DNA of 64,000 nucleotides from JANOSH01 sp031415695 (GTDB lineage: Bacteria; Actinomycetota; Acidimicrobiia; Acidimicrobiales; Ilumatobacteraceae), in assembly GCA_031415695.1 (NCBI GenBank), contig JANOSH010000005.1, positions 5,443 to 69,442 on the forward strand. The letters run 5' to 3'. Every line of letters starts with the position of its first letter. Position 1 is the stretch's first letter. Below the pieces are notes generated by a model. It worked only from the letters and a program-made list of their open reading frames with translations, searched no databases and was not told the origin of the DNA. Positions 45,144 through 53,811 of the stretch are shown here, piece after piece. The position numbers and the translations under genes were made by a program.

Positions 45144-46544
45144 TCAAGAATCGAAGCCAAGGCCAAGACGGTCGAGTGATTTGAGCCAAGCATTTCGTTT
45201 TCCGGTGCGGTCTTCGCGATCGAGGCTCCACCGTGTTGCTTGGATGCCTGCGAAGCGGAACGGCTCGGGCGGAAACGGGATGGGCTTGTTCTTCACGAAG
45301 TCCAACTGTGTGGCCTTGGACCGTTTGCCATCGAGTAGGTCGAGCATTACTTCGGCCCCAAACCGGGTAGCAGCCACACCAAGCCCGGTATACCCAATGG
45401 CATATGCGGCTCGTCCACCCATGGCACGACCCCAAAACACGCAGAACCTGGTGCACGTGTCGATTGCTCCACCCCAGATGTGCGAGAACTTTAAGCCTTC
45501 GAGCTGTGGGAACGTCATGAAAAAGTGCTGGCTGAGTTTGGCATGGGTCTCGGGCCGTTGTTCGAGGTTCGGGTTGACCTTGCCGCCAAAGTAGTAGATG
45601 ACATCGTACCCGCCCCACAGGATGCGGTTGTCGGCGGTAAGGCGGTAATAGTGGAATTGGTTGGTGAAGTCCGACAGTCCTTGACGGCGAGCCCAGCCAA
45701 GCGAGTCGAGTTGGGCTGGCGTTAGCGGCTCGGTAGCCATGCAGTAGTCGTATACCGGCAAGACATACTGCTTGATGCGGCGCAGGAGCGGTGGATACGC
45801 GTTGGTGCACAGGGCCACTCGGGCGGCGCGTACGTGGGCCAGGGGAGTAGTGATCATGACTCCAACACCGTCGCGTTCGATCTTGGTGGCCTTGGTGTCC
45901 TCGTAGATGCGTACCCCGAGCGACTCGGCTGCTGCTTTAAGCCCCCACACCAAACGCGCAGGATCCACGAGTGCGGCGCGATCGCGTCGTTCCAGGCCGG
46001 CGAGGTATGTGGGGGAACTGATTTCAGATCGCATAGCCTCGAGGTCGAGCCAATCGACGCGATGCCCGAGGGCTCGAAGCTGGCGGTAGTCGTCGCGTAG
46101 CTCATCGACGTTGTGCGGCGTGGTGGCAACATCGATCACGCCGGTGCGTTCATAATCGCAATCGATTCGGTAGCGGTCAATGGCGGCTTCGATCTCGTTG
46201 AGATTGTTGAGACCCATCTCCTCGAGAATGGCTAGTTCGTCGCCGAACCGTTCCTGACCGTTGCCGACGCCGTGGGTGAGGCTTGATTCCATAAAGCCGC
46301 CGTTGCGTCCCGACGCACCTGAGCCAATGTCTCCGGCCTCGACGAGCACAATGTCGCGGCCCGGTTCGCGTTCTTTGGCGATGATGGCGGTCCACAGGCC
46401 CGTATAGCCTCCGCCGACGATGCACAGATCGCAGCTTTCGGCGTGCACGAGGGTTGGATTCGAGTCGGGTTCGTCGGCGTCGTCATACCAGTAGGGATAT
46501 GTGTCGGCGTCGGCGATGGCGTCGAGGTGAGCGTCGTTGTTCAC
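45144..46544 (-). CDS. FAD-dependent oxidoreductase, DAO/amine-oxidase type
   Basis: 466 residues from GTG 46544. Dinucleotide-binding CDLCIVGGGYTGLWTAI near residue 40, then VEAGDIGSGASGRNGG, which is typical of D-amino-acid oxidase/gamma-glutamylputrescine oxidase relatives. C-terminal GRAAYAIGYTGLGVAATRFG closes the FAD site. It should oxidise a secondary or primary amine. Its place between the cox accessory genes and the hydroxylase genes is unexplained. Confidence 0.88.
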   Translation of the reverse strand: MNNDAHLDAIADADTYPYWYDDADEPDSNPTLVHAESCDLCIVGGGYTGLWTAIIAKEREPGRDIVLVEAGDIGSGASGRNGGFMESSLTHGVGNGQERFGDELAILEEMGLNNLNEIEAAIDRYRIDCDYERTGVIDVATTPHNVDELRDDYRQLRALGHRVDWLDLEAMRSEISSPTYLAGLERRDRAALVDPARLVWGLKAAAESLGVRIYEDTKATKIERDGVGVMITTPLAHVRAARVALCTNAYPPLLRRIKQYVLPVYDYCMATEPLTPAQLDSLGWARRQGLSDFTNQFHYYRLTADNRILWGGYDVIYYFGGKVNPNLEQRPETHAKLSQHFFMTFPQLEGLKFSHIWGGAIDTCTRFCVFWGRAMGGRAAYAIGYTGLGVAATRFGAEVMLDLLDGKRSKATQLDFVKNKPIPFPPEPFRFAGIQATRWSLDREDRTGKRNAWLKSLDRLGLGFDS

Positions 46545-46757
46545 GGTTCAACCAATCCTGGGGTCGGACTGAGGATATCGCACGCTTGCCGACAGCATGT
46601 CTTTGCCGTACCAGGTGAATTTCTTGCATTTCCTTGACAAACGTTGCGGTGTCCAAAGATTGATTTAAGTTCGTCCGAGTTATTCAAGAGCCTTGATAGT
46701 ACGCCGATCTTGGTTGGGCACGACCTCCAGGTCCTGGCCACATCGGAGCACGCAAAT
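46545..46757. other. Divergent intergenic region
   Basis: 213 bases between the flavoenzyme (leftward) and the secreted protein (rightward). AT-richer than the surroundings; promoters for both are expected. I see no RNA gene. Confidence 0.4.
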
Positions 46758-48749
46758 ATGCAATCGTCGACGCTAAAACGACGAGCAATCGGACTAGCCC
46801 TGCTCACACTCGCAGGGATAGTCGGCACCAACTATGCGGCTCGTCCCGCCGCGGCGGCACGAACAGCGGTGTGGTTGTCACATCGCTCGGTCCGCCCCTC
46901 CTCGCCAACGGGTGTGCCCTCTCGTCTGTCGGATGGGGTGGCCGATGTCGCCCCAGCAAAATCGTGGAATCCAAACGTTCGCGACGCAGCATCCTTCCCG
47001 CAGGTCGGCTATCTGGACCTGCGACGAATGTATGAGATTCACGAACTTCGAGGCTTTCGAGGTAACGGTGACCAGACCGCCGAGATCGAGATCTCGGTCG
47101 CCCGCGATAACGGACAGGGCCAGCCAGGAACCTGGGTAGTGGTCTCGACTGCAGCCGCTCCGGGGTGGAATACCTGGTTGGGCTTTGCGTTCCAACCAAC
47201 AGTTGGGCGGTTTGTTCGCGTGCGGTTCATGACCGACACCAAACGCTTCGACCTCTCCGAACTAGCCATCAAGGCCGTCAGCCGAACGACCGTCGGCGTG
47301 CCTGACAGCTCGACCAGCTCGTCCAGTTCGACCTCGAGTTCGTCCAGTTCCAGTTCGTCCAGTTCCAGTTCGTCGTCAACGACGGCACCGGGCGGGGGTG
47401 GAGGCAATGCCTCGTACACCCCTGCCTCATCTGGCACCATGAACAGCTTTGGCCAGAACCTTCCCCCAACTGGCATGGTCTCGGCCCACACCTACGGCGC
47501 CTGGAACCCAACGTCGTTCGACACATGCCCGAAGCAACTCCACGACACGTACTGGTCAATCGGCGACGATGCCAAGACGTACCCGACGTGGCATCCGCCG
47601 GTTGGAATTGACCCTGCTACTAACCAGCAATGCACCTTCGGGCATGAGCATGGTCTCGACCCGCGCACATCACCTCACTTCCTGACGCAGGGAGCGCCTA
47701 CCTTTGGTCGAGCGAACGAGGGCCTCCAGGGTGGCGCAAACGTCACCTCGGCGGACTACCGCCTCGAGGATCACGTGGGCTTCAAGGTTGCTGTGTTCCG
47801 CTACCAGGGAAGTTGGCAGAACACGGCCAACGACGCCAATATGGCCACTGCTCAGCCCATGGCTGGAGTTTGGTGCGACATCATGATGCAATACCACCAG
47901 GGCACCCATTCACCGGACGCCTTCAGTAACCACCTCCACGAGCTCAAATACGACTCCAAATGCAGTGCAGCAACGGGCGTCGACGCCGGGAAATATCCGG
48001 GCAATCCGGTTACGACTGACGTCCACGTTCGAGCCTTGGTGCCACTCGGTGAAGGCGGCAAGTACACCAACAACTGCACTAGTCAGAAGGTTGTCACAAC
48101 GGCGGCTATTCCGGCCAGCGGCCCGCACACCAACCCGGGAAGCGGCACCGTTGACGGTGAACGAAACATCCCGTGTCTCAAGGAGAACTGGTCGAACGGC
48201 GATCAACGATTCAACCAAACGTGGGGTCCAAAGTACCTTGGTGACCTGCGTGAACTCTGGACGTATGGCCTCAACATCCAGTCGCCGCATGGCACCATCC
48301 AGGTTGGTCCATATGTCGGTGTCTTCAACCCGGCCCGCGTCGTTGATCCTGCGAACAATGCCTTGGTTCAATCGATCAACCAGTGCTACCGCACCGACAA
48401 CTTCCGCAACCACGCTCCAGTATGTACCGATGTGAAGGCCGTACCGGGCACAGTGTCGTGGAATGACCCACGGTCGCCTTTCAACGGCACGCTTCGTAGC
48501 TTCGCCCCCAAGGCAACCTACATCTGGAACAACGCAGCAACGAGCCGGGTCTGGTACTCAGACGCCTACGGCCGGTACCCGAGCTATACCACGTTTGCCG
48601 GTTCTATCCGTCAAGAAGCGTGCCAGTGCCAGGGCATGGTCGAAGGTGCCATGGTCAACAACAACGTACCAACCTCGCTTGGTGCCGGCGGGTTCGAAGC
48701 CTTGATCATCGAAGATAACCGGGCGACGGGCGTACACGCCCCGAACTAG
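46758..48749 (+). CDS. Large secreted protein with discoidin-like domain and Ser-rich linker
   Basis: 663 residues from ATG 46758. Signal peptide (RAIGLALLTLAGIVGTNYAA). Residues about 50-175 resemble an F5/8 type C (discoidin) sugar-binding domain, with SRLSDGVADVAPAKSWNP and FVRVRFMTDTKRFDLSELAI. A pure Ser linker (about 190-215) follows. The large C-terminal part (about 230-660) contains HTYGAWNPTSFDTCPKQLHD, CTFGHEHGLDPRTS and several Cys pairs. I cannot name its family. It is exported and may act on or bind a polysaccharide. Confidence 0.75.
   Translation: MQSSTLKRRAIGLALLTLAGIVGTNYAARPAAAARTAVWLSHRSVRPSSPTGVPSRLSDGVADVAPAKSWNPNVRDAASFPQVGYLDLRRMYEIHELRGFRGNGDQTAEIEISVARDNGQGQPGTWVVVSTAAAPGWNTWLGFAFQPTVGRFVRVRFMTDTKRFDLSELAIKAVSRTTVGVPDSSTSSSSSTSSSSSSSSSSSSSSSTTAPGGGGGNASYTPASSGTMNSFGQNLPPTGMVSAHTYGAWNPTSFDTCPKQLHDTYWSIGDDAKTYPTWHPPVGIDPATNQQCTFGHEHGLDPRTSPHFLTQGAPTFGRANEGLQGGANVTSADYRLEDHVGFKVAVFRYQGSWQNTANDANMATAQPMAGVWCDIMMQYHQGTHSPDAFSNHLHELKYDSKCSAATGVDAGKYPGNPVTTDVHVRALVPLGEGGKYTNNCTSQKVVTTAAIPASGPHTNPGSGTVDGERNIPCLKENWSNGDQRFNQTWGPKYLGDLRELWTYGLNIQSPHGTIQVGPYVGVFNPARVVDPANNALVQSINQCYRTDNFRNHAPVCTDVKAVPGTVSWNDPRSPFNGTLRSFAPKATYIWNNAATSRVWYSDAYGRYPSYTTFAGSIRQEACQCQGMVEGAMVNNNVPTSLGAGGFEALIIEDNRATGVHAPN
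47340..47369 (+). repeat. 15-bp tandem repeat in the Ser linker
   Basis: TCGTCCAGTTCCAGT occurs twice in tandem, flanked by looser copies. It encodes the Ser run and looks like a slippage-prone tract. Confidence 0.8.
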
Positions 48750-48762
48750 CCCATGAACGCGA

Positions 48763-48793
48763 ACGGGCCCCGACCACGCTGGTGAGGGCCCGT
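48763..48793. terminator. Bidirectional terminator hairpin
   Basis: ACGGGCCC pairs with GGGCCCGT across a 15-base loop, between two converging genes. It can act in both directions, although a clear U-run is missing. Confidence 0.65.
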
Positions 48794-48812
48794 CACGCAT
48801 TTCGGTAGTGGG

Positions 48813-49640
48813 TTAGTTGGCGCCGCACTCCTGGAGCGCTCGACGCACGAGAACACGAGCGAGGTGCTCGCGGTACTCGACGCTGGCATTGAGGTCGGCC
48901 TGGGCTTCGGCTTCGGCATTGGCCAAGGCGGCCGCGTCGGCGGCAGATGCACCACTGGCAACGGCGGCGCTAGTGGACGAGGCAAAGATAGGCGTGGAGC
49001 CCATGTTGACCAGGCCAACTCCGGCTGAACCGTTAAGCTTGTACGCCGCTACACCGACAATGGCCCAATCTTGAGCGCGACGGTTGAACTTCTGGAAGCT
49101 CCACTTCGCACCGGTCAGCTTTGGCACCTTGATCTCGACCAACATCTCGTCGGCGGCCAGCGTGGACTCCAAAAACCCGGTAAAGAACGAGCGAGCGGCG
49201 ATGTCACGGCGGCCGTTCGGGCCTTGCGCCACGAGGGTTGCATCCACAGCGACCATTACGGCTGGCAGATCCGACGCCGGGTCGGCGTGAGCAATGGAAC
49301 CGCCGATGGTGCCGCGGTGACGGACCTGTGGGTCGCCCACGTGGCCAGCGGCATGCGCAAGAAGGCCCAGGTGCTCGTGAAGCATGGCCGAGTTCTCGAC
49401 ATCGTGGTGGCGGGTGAGCGCGCCGATGGCCAGGTGGTCGCCTGCATCTCGAATGTACGATAGGTCGCGTAGGCGACCAATGTCGACCAGCACACTTGGT
49501 GCGGCCAGGCGCAGCTTCATTAGGGGCAGCAGGCTGTGCCCACCGGCGAGGAATTTGGCCTCGTCTCCATGCTGGCCAATGAGGCTGATGGCCTCGTCGG
49601 CGGAGCCTGCTCGGACGTAGTCGAACGCGGCGGGAATCAC
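48813..49640 (-). CDS. coxM: Molybdenum hydroxylase FAD subunit (CoxM-like)
   Basis: 275 residues from GTG 49640, overlapping the large-subunit stop (GTGA). FAD motifs LAGGHSLLPLMKLRL and TIGGSIAHADPASDLPA are those of the CO-dehydrogenase flavoprotein C family. It passes electrons from the iron-sulfur subunit to a final acceptor. Third gene of the operon S-L-M. Confidence 0.92.
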   Translation of the reverse strand: MIPAAFDYVRAGSADEAISLIGQHGDEAKFLAGGHSLLPLMKLRLAAPSVLVDIGRLRDLSYIRDAGDHLAIGALTRHHDVENSAMLHEHLGLLAHAAGHVGDPQVRHRGTIGGSIAHADPASDLPAVMVAVDATLVAQGPNGRRDIAARSFFTGFLESTLAADEMLVEIKVPKLTGAKWSFQKFNRRAQDWAIVGVAAYKLNGSAGVGLVNMGSTPIFASSTSAAVASGASAADAAALANAEAEAQADLNASVEYREHLARVLVRRALQECGAN

Positions 49641-52006
49641 TTTGCTGCCTCCTTGATCGTTTGCCAGACGCGCTGTGGCGACGCTGGCATGGTGATGTCG
49701 TGGACCCCGAACGGCGCTAATGCGTCGACGATGGCATTTATTACTGCGGGCGCGGCACCAATGGTGCCAGCTTCGCCGATTCCCTTGACGCCTAGAACGT
49801 TGGTAGGAGACGGCGTGTAGGTGTGACCGGTGATCATGCTTGGAACGTCCGATGCAGCAGGCACAAGGTATTCGGCCAGGGTGCTCGTGCGCAGGTTGCC
49901 AGCCTCGTCGTAACATGCCTCTTCGAAGAGTGCCTGGGCGAGACCTTGAATGATGCCGCCGTGCACTTGGCCCTCGACGATCATTGGGTTGATCTGATTT
50001 CCGCAGTCGTCGATGGCGACGTACTTTAGTACCTCGACAGCACCCGTCTCTGAGTCGACTTCTACGACACAAATATGGCAGCCGAACGGCCACGAAAAGT
50101 TAGGCGGATCGTAGGTGGTGTGGGCCTCGAGGTTTGGCTCCATGCCATCGGGCAAATTGTGGGCGGTGAATGCTGCGAAGGCAATGGCCGCCATGGGCAT
50201 GTTGCGATCGGGGGTGCCTCGCACCGTAAACAGTCCGTCGGCAAAGTCGAGGTCGTCTTCGCTGCACTCCAACTGGTGAGCAGCGATGGCCTTAGCCTTG
50301 GCAATGACCTTGTCGGCGGCAAGCACGATAGCGATGCCGCCAACGACGAGCGATCGGCTGCCGTAGGTGTCGAGACCCAGTGGGCTCAGTGCGGTGTCGG
50401 AGTGCAGCACGTCGACATCGTCGGGTGAAACCCCCAACTTGTCGGCGATGATCTGACTCCACGATGTCTCGTGGCCCTGGCCGTGAGGTGTTGCCCCGGT
50501 GACAACTTGCACCTTGTTGGTGGGCAGAACGCGAACCGTCGCTGCCTCCCAGCCGCCAGCCGAATAGTTCAGGCTGGCTAACACCCGGCTCGGTGCCAAG
50601 CCGCACATCTCGAAGTAGCTCGACACGCCAATGCCAAGGTGTTTTGTGCCACCTGCTTCCCGTCGTGTGGCCTGCTCGGCGCGGACCCCGGCGTAATCGG
50701 CCATGCCCGCAGCCTTGGTGGCGGCGGCCTGGTGATCGCCCGAGTCGTAGACCAAACCGGTCATAGCGGTGTACGGGAACTGTTCGGGCTTGATGTAGTT
50801 GCGCGATCGCAACTCCATGGGGTCGACGCCCATCTTGCTGGCTAAGGAATCCATCGCACGCTCGATGGCGTACGTGGCTTCGGGCCGCCCGGCACCGCGG
50901 TAGGCGTCGGTGGGCGTCATGTTGGTGAACACGCCGTCGCACTCGAAGCTGAGCGCCGGCACGTCGTACACGCCGGCATACAGGAACGCCCCGAGCAGTG
51001 GAACGCCGGGTGTTACGAGCTGCAAGTAGGCACCCATGTCGCCGATGATGTGAACCCGAACGGCCTGCACCCTGCCGTTGGCATCGGCAGCTAGCTCGAT
51101 GGTTTGTACCTGACCGCGGCCGTGCACCGTGGCGACTGCGTTCTCACTGCGGGTTTCGGTCCAGCGAACCGGGATGCCGTGCTTGCGTGACAACGCCATG
51201 CACAACAGTTCCTCGGCGTACACGTCGAGCTTGCACCCAAACCCGCCGCCAACCGACGGAGCAACGACACGCACTTGATGCTCGGGGATGCCGAGGGTGA
51301 TGGCCGCCATGACTTTTAAGATGTGCGGAATCTGCGTGGCGCTATAAAGAGTGATGTCGCCGCCGAAGGGCTGGGGTACAGCGGCAACCGCTCGTGGTTC
51401 CATGGCCATGGGCAGCAAGCGCTGCTGGATGTATCGCTCTTTGACGGTGAATACGGCGTTGGCAAAGATCTCGGACAGATCGCCCTGGGGCTTGAGTTCC
51501 CAACGGTACGACTTGTTAGTGCCGAGGTGCGGATGCACAAGCACCCGGTCGCTGAGGGCATCTTCGAGATCGATGACCGCTTCGGAAGCGTCGTACTCGA
51601 CGACAACCTTTTCGACGGCGTCACGAGCCTGAGCGTCGGTGTGGGCCAGAACAACGGCGACCGCGTCGCCGACATAGTTGGCTTGTGACTGGGCGACCGG
51701 GTGATGCGCCGGGTTGAGCATGTCGGGCGTGACCGGCCAGGCGCATGGCATGGGCGCGGCCCACAGTGGGGCAAGCTCGGCGCCCGAGTACACGGCGATG
51801 ACACCGGGCATCGCCAGCGCGTCGGACTTTGCAATGGACACAATGCGTGCATTGGCATAGGGGCTGCGGACAAGAGCCAGGAACACGGCTCCCGGGATAT
51901 TGAGGTCGGCGGTGTATTTCGCCTCACCGGTAAGAAGCGGCGGATCTTCCTTACGAAGAATCGACTGCCCGATCTTCCCGGTTGTCGGGGTCAGCGTGGC
52001 GGTCAT
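49637..52006 (-). CDS. Molybdenum hydroxylase large subunit, CoxL form II type
   Basis: 789 residues from ATG 52006. Binds the molybdopterin-cytosine cofactor. Visible: GGGFGCKLDVYAEE, the active-site loop DAYRGAGRPEATY, GQGHETSW and the catalytic-glutamate region VKGIGEAGTIGAAP. True CO dehydrogenases (form I) read AYRCSFR in the active-site loop; this one reads AYRGAGR and so belongs to form II or another xanthine-oxidase-like enzyme. Four bases separate it from the small subunit. Substrate unknown (aldehyde, N-heterocycle or acyl-CoA). Confidence 0.92.
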   Translation of the reverse strand: MTATLTPTTGKIGQSILRKEDPPLLTGEAKYTADLNIPGAVFLALVRSPYANARIVSIAKSDALAMPGVIAVYSGAELAPLWAAPMPCAWPVTPDMLNPAHHPVAQSQANYVGDAVAVVLAHTDAQARDAVEKVVVEYDASEAVIDLEDALSDRVLVHPHLGTNKSYRWELKPQGDLSEIFANAVFTVKERYIQQRLLPMAMEPRAVAAVPQPFGGDITLYSATQIPHILKVMAAITLGIPEHQVRVVAPSVGGGFGCKLDVYAEELLCMALSRKHGIPVRWTETRSENAVATVHGRGQVQTIELAADANGRVQAVRVHIIGDMGAYLQLVTPGVPLLGAFLYAGVYDVPALSFECDGVFTNMTPTDAYRGAGRPEATYAIERAMDSLASKMGVDPMELRSRNYIKPEQFPYTAMTGLVYDSGDHQAAATKAAGMADYAGVRAEQATRREAGGTKHLGIGVSSYFEMCGLAPSRVLASLNYSAGGWEAATVRVLPTNKVQVVTGATPHGQGHETSWSQIIADKLGVSPDDVDVLHSDTALSPLGLDTYGSRSLVVGGIAIVLAADKVIAKAKAIAAHQLECSEDDLDFADGLFTVRGTPDRNMPMAAIAFAAFTAHNLPDGMEPNLEAHTTYDPPNFSWPFGCHICVVEVDSETGAVEVLKYVAIDDCGNQINPMIVEGQVHGGIIQGLAQALFEEACYDEAGNLRTSTLAEYLVPAASDVPSMITGHTYTPSPTNVLGVKGIGEAGTIGAAPAVINAIVDALAPFGVHDITMPASPQRVWQTIKEAAK

Positions 52007-52009
52007 TGG

Positions 52010-52468
52010 TCAGCCTGCTGCGCAGTGCAGAACCGACTTCACAATATTGTGATAGCCGGTGCAGCGACACAGGTTACCTTCGAGCCCGACACGCACCTGA
52101 GCTTCGGTGGGATTCGGGTTCTCGTTGAGCAGACCGACCGCAGCCATGACCATGCCTGGCGTGCAGTAACCGCACTGAAGGCCGTGGCACTGGCGGAACG
52201 ATTCCTGCATGGGATGCAGCGTGCCATCGGCACTGGCCAACCCTTCGATGGTGGTGATGGCAGCGCCGTCGGCTTGAGCGGCGAGCACGGTGCAGCTCTT
52301 GACGCTCTCGCCGTCCATATGGATCGTGCAGGCACCGCACGAACTGGTATCGCAACCAATATTGGTTCCCGTCAGACCAAGCTGCTCGCGCACGAAGTGA
52401 ACCAAAAGCGTTCGTGGTTCGACATCGGCCGAACGGGCAACGCCATTAACTGTCATTGAAATCTGCAC
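52010..52468 (-). CDS. coxS: Molybdenum hydroxylase [2Fe-2S] subunit (CoxS-like)
   Basis: 152 residues from GTG 52468; homology also fits the ATG four codons on. Both clusters are present: plant-type ferredoxin CDTSSCGACTIHMDG with a later Cys, and the C-terminal CGYCTPGM plus CRCTGYHNI. It feeds electrons from the molybdenum centre to the flavin subunit. First gene of the operon. Confidence 0.93.
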   Translation of the reverse strand: MQISMTVNGVARSADVEPRTLLVHFVREQLGLTGTNIGCDTSSCGACTIHMDGESVKSCTVLAAQADGAAITTIEGLASADGTLHPMQESFRQCHGLQCGYCTPGMVMAAVGLLNENPNPTEAQVRVGLEGNLCRCTGYHNIVKSVLHCAAG

Positions 52469-52724
52469 AACAAAACCCCCTGAGGTGAGGACGGTCCCCT
52501 ACACGTCTCATTCTGCACCAAATCAAGGTGGTCGTGCGCACGTCGTTCAAACAGACATCAAAATTTGCGTCGACCGCCTGTGTTCAACCGATGCTGAGTC
52601 CATCGCCGAGGGATGTTACAGGTGGATCCTAAAGCCAGTAGGGCATGTGGTGATCCGACGCCAGTAGATATGTCATTGGGCGGCCGTTGTCGGTCGATGG
52701 CGGTTGGACGGCACTGTGGGATTG
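52469..52724. other. Intergenic region
   Basis: 256 bases between coxS (leftward) and the end of the FHA-cyclase. It should contain the coxSLM promoter. No gene, RNA or strong repeat is visible. Confidence 0.4.
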
Positions 52725-53654
52725 TTACCAAAGGACGGGGTAGACGAGGTGTTGGCCCTCGACTCCTTTGAACACTGCGGGGCGGGGGTCGCCGAAGGTG
52801 ATGTCGTTGCGAGTTTCCAGAATGGCGTGGGTGAGTGAACTCACCACGATCTCGCCGCCTGACGCGTTGCCAGCCACGCGTGCCGCGACGTGAACATGGT
52901 GGCCGAACACGTCGCCAGCATCATCGACAATCCCCTCACCGGTGTGCATGCCGACGCGAATACGCATGCCGTCGCTGCGCTGTTGAACGTCGGGGGTAGC
53001 GAACTCGCGCTGTACGGCCGCCATTGCCTGCACGGCACGGCGAGCGGAAGCGAAGGTGAGCATGAAGCCGTCGCCCTGATGCTTCACCTCGGCACCGTCG
53101 TAACGCCGGACCTGGGTGCGGATGATGGCGTTGTGCACAGCCAGGAGATCGACCCACTCGGCGTCGCCCATACGCCCGACCCGTTCGGTGGAGCCTTCGA
53201 TGTCACTGAACACGATGGTGATGGTGCCGTTGCGATGCTCGTGCTCGATCGGCAACGCTGGCTCGATGGTAGCCAGCGCTGCGACCCGGTCGATCGAGGT
53301 GCCCCGACCGTCGAACGAACCAGACCCGATCACCGTAGAGCGAGCACTGGCAAGGGCTGGCGTCTGCCCGGACACGACCGTGATGATCGTGCCACCAAGC
53401 CGAAGCTGGTCGGTCGACGACAGCGGCAGGGGCGCGGTGAGCCGGGCACCGTTCAAGTAGGAGCCGTTACTGCTGCCGAGGTCGGTGACCTCGATGCCGA
53501 TGCCGGTTGGGCGCAGCTCGAGATGGCGCCGGCTGATCTGGCTGTCTGTCAGCAGTAGGCCGTCACAGTCTCGGCCGATCACGATAGGACGCGACACCAC
53601 GAGCCGTAGCGGCGTACGACCCGGCTCGGTTACCTCGACCACGCGATCTACCAC
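52725..53654 (-). CDS. FHA-domain class III nucleotide cyclase
   Basis: 309 residues from GTG 53654 behind GGGAG. Residues about 15-95 form a forkhead-associated domain (IGRD, SQISRRHLEL, DLGSSNGSYLNG) that binds phosphothreonine. Residues about 140-305 form a class III cyclase: metal-binding TIVFSDIEGSTERVG, KHQGDGFMLTF and FGHHVHVAARVAG. No membrane segment. It stands back to back with a Ser/Thr kinase gene 157 bp away, which suggests that kinase activity is sensed through the FHA domain and turned into a cyclic nucleotide signal; this link is inferred. Confidence 0.9.
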   Translation of the reverse strand: MVDRVVEVTEPGRTPLRLVVSRPIVIGRDCDGLLLTDSQISRRHLELRPTGIGIEVTDLGSSNGSYLNGARLTAPLPLSSTDQLRLGGTIITVVSGQTPALASARSTVIGSGSFDGRGTSIDRVAALATIEPALPIEHEHRNGTITIVFSDIEGSTERVGRMGDAEWVDLLAVHNAIIRTQVRRYDGAEVKHQGDGFMLTFASARRAVQAMAAVQREFATPDVQQRSDGMRIRVGMHTGEGIVDDAGDVFGHHVHVAARVAGNASGGEIVVSSLTHAILETRNDITFGDPRPAVFKGVEGQHLVYPVLW

Positions 53655-53746
53655 GATCTCCCATCGTGCCAGTCAATGCCACCGTTGGCAACGGTGCCGG
53701 TCGGATTAGGGGGTGCTCGATCGGAATTCGGGTCCGCAGAAGCGTG

Positions 53747-53762
53747 CAAGGATTCTTCAAGG
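53747..53762 (+). promoter_or_regulatory. 11-bp-spaced direct repeat before the SARP-kinase gene
   Basis: CAAGG occurs at 53747 and 53758, exactly 11 bp apart, in AGCGTGCAAGGATTCTTCAA. The same core AGCGTGCAAGGATTC stands before the second copy of the gene (62386). SARP winged-helix proteins bind direct repeats with this spacing, so it may be an autoregulatory site. Confidence 0.5.
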
Positions 53763-53811
53763 CGTTGGGGTAACCGTGGGCACGGTTCACGACAATGCGG
53801 AGGTCTTTGCA

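Noticed and set aside
44893..45810. Extending the MoxR gene to the upstream end of its open frame
   Set aside because: That extension mirrors the flavoenzyme gene region, and a -10 box lies six bases before ATG 45096 where homology begins.
47300..47385. A CRISPR-like repeat tract
   Set aside because: Repeats are 15 bp, contiguous and encode a Ser linker; there are no spacers.
49637..52006. A true aerobic CO dehydrogenase large subunit
   Set aside because: The active-site loop reads AYRGAGR, not AYRCSFR, so it is a form II-type enzyme.
52485..52667. A 60-codon open frame between coxS and the FHA-cyclase
   Set aside because: No ribosome site, promoter or recognisable sequence supports it.
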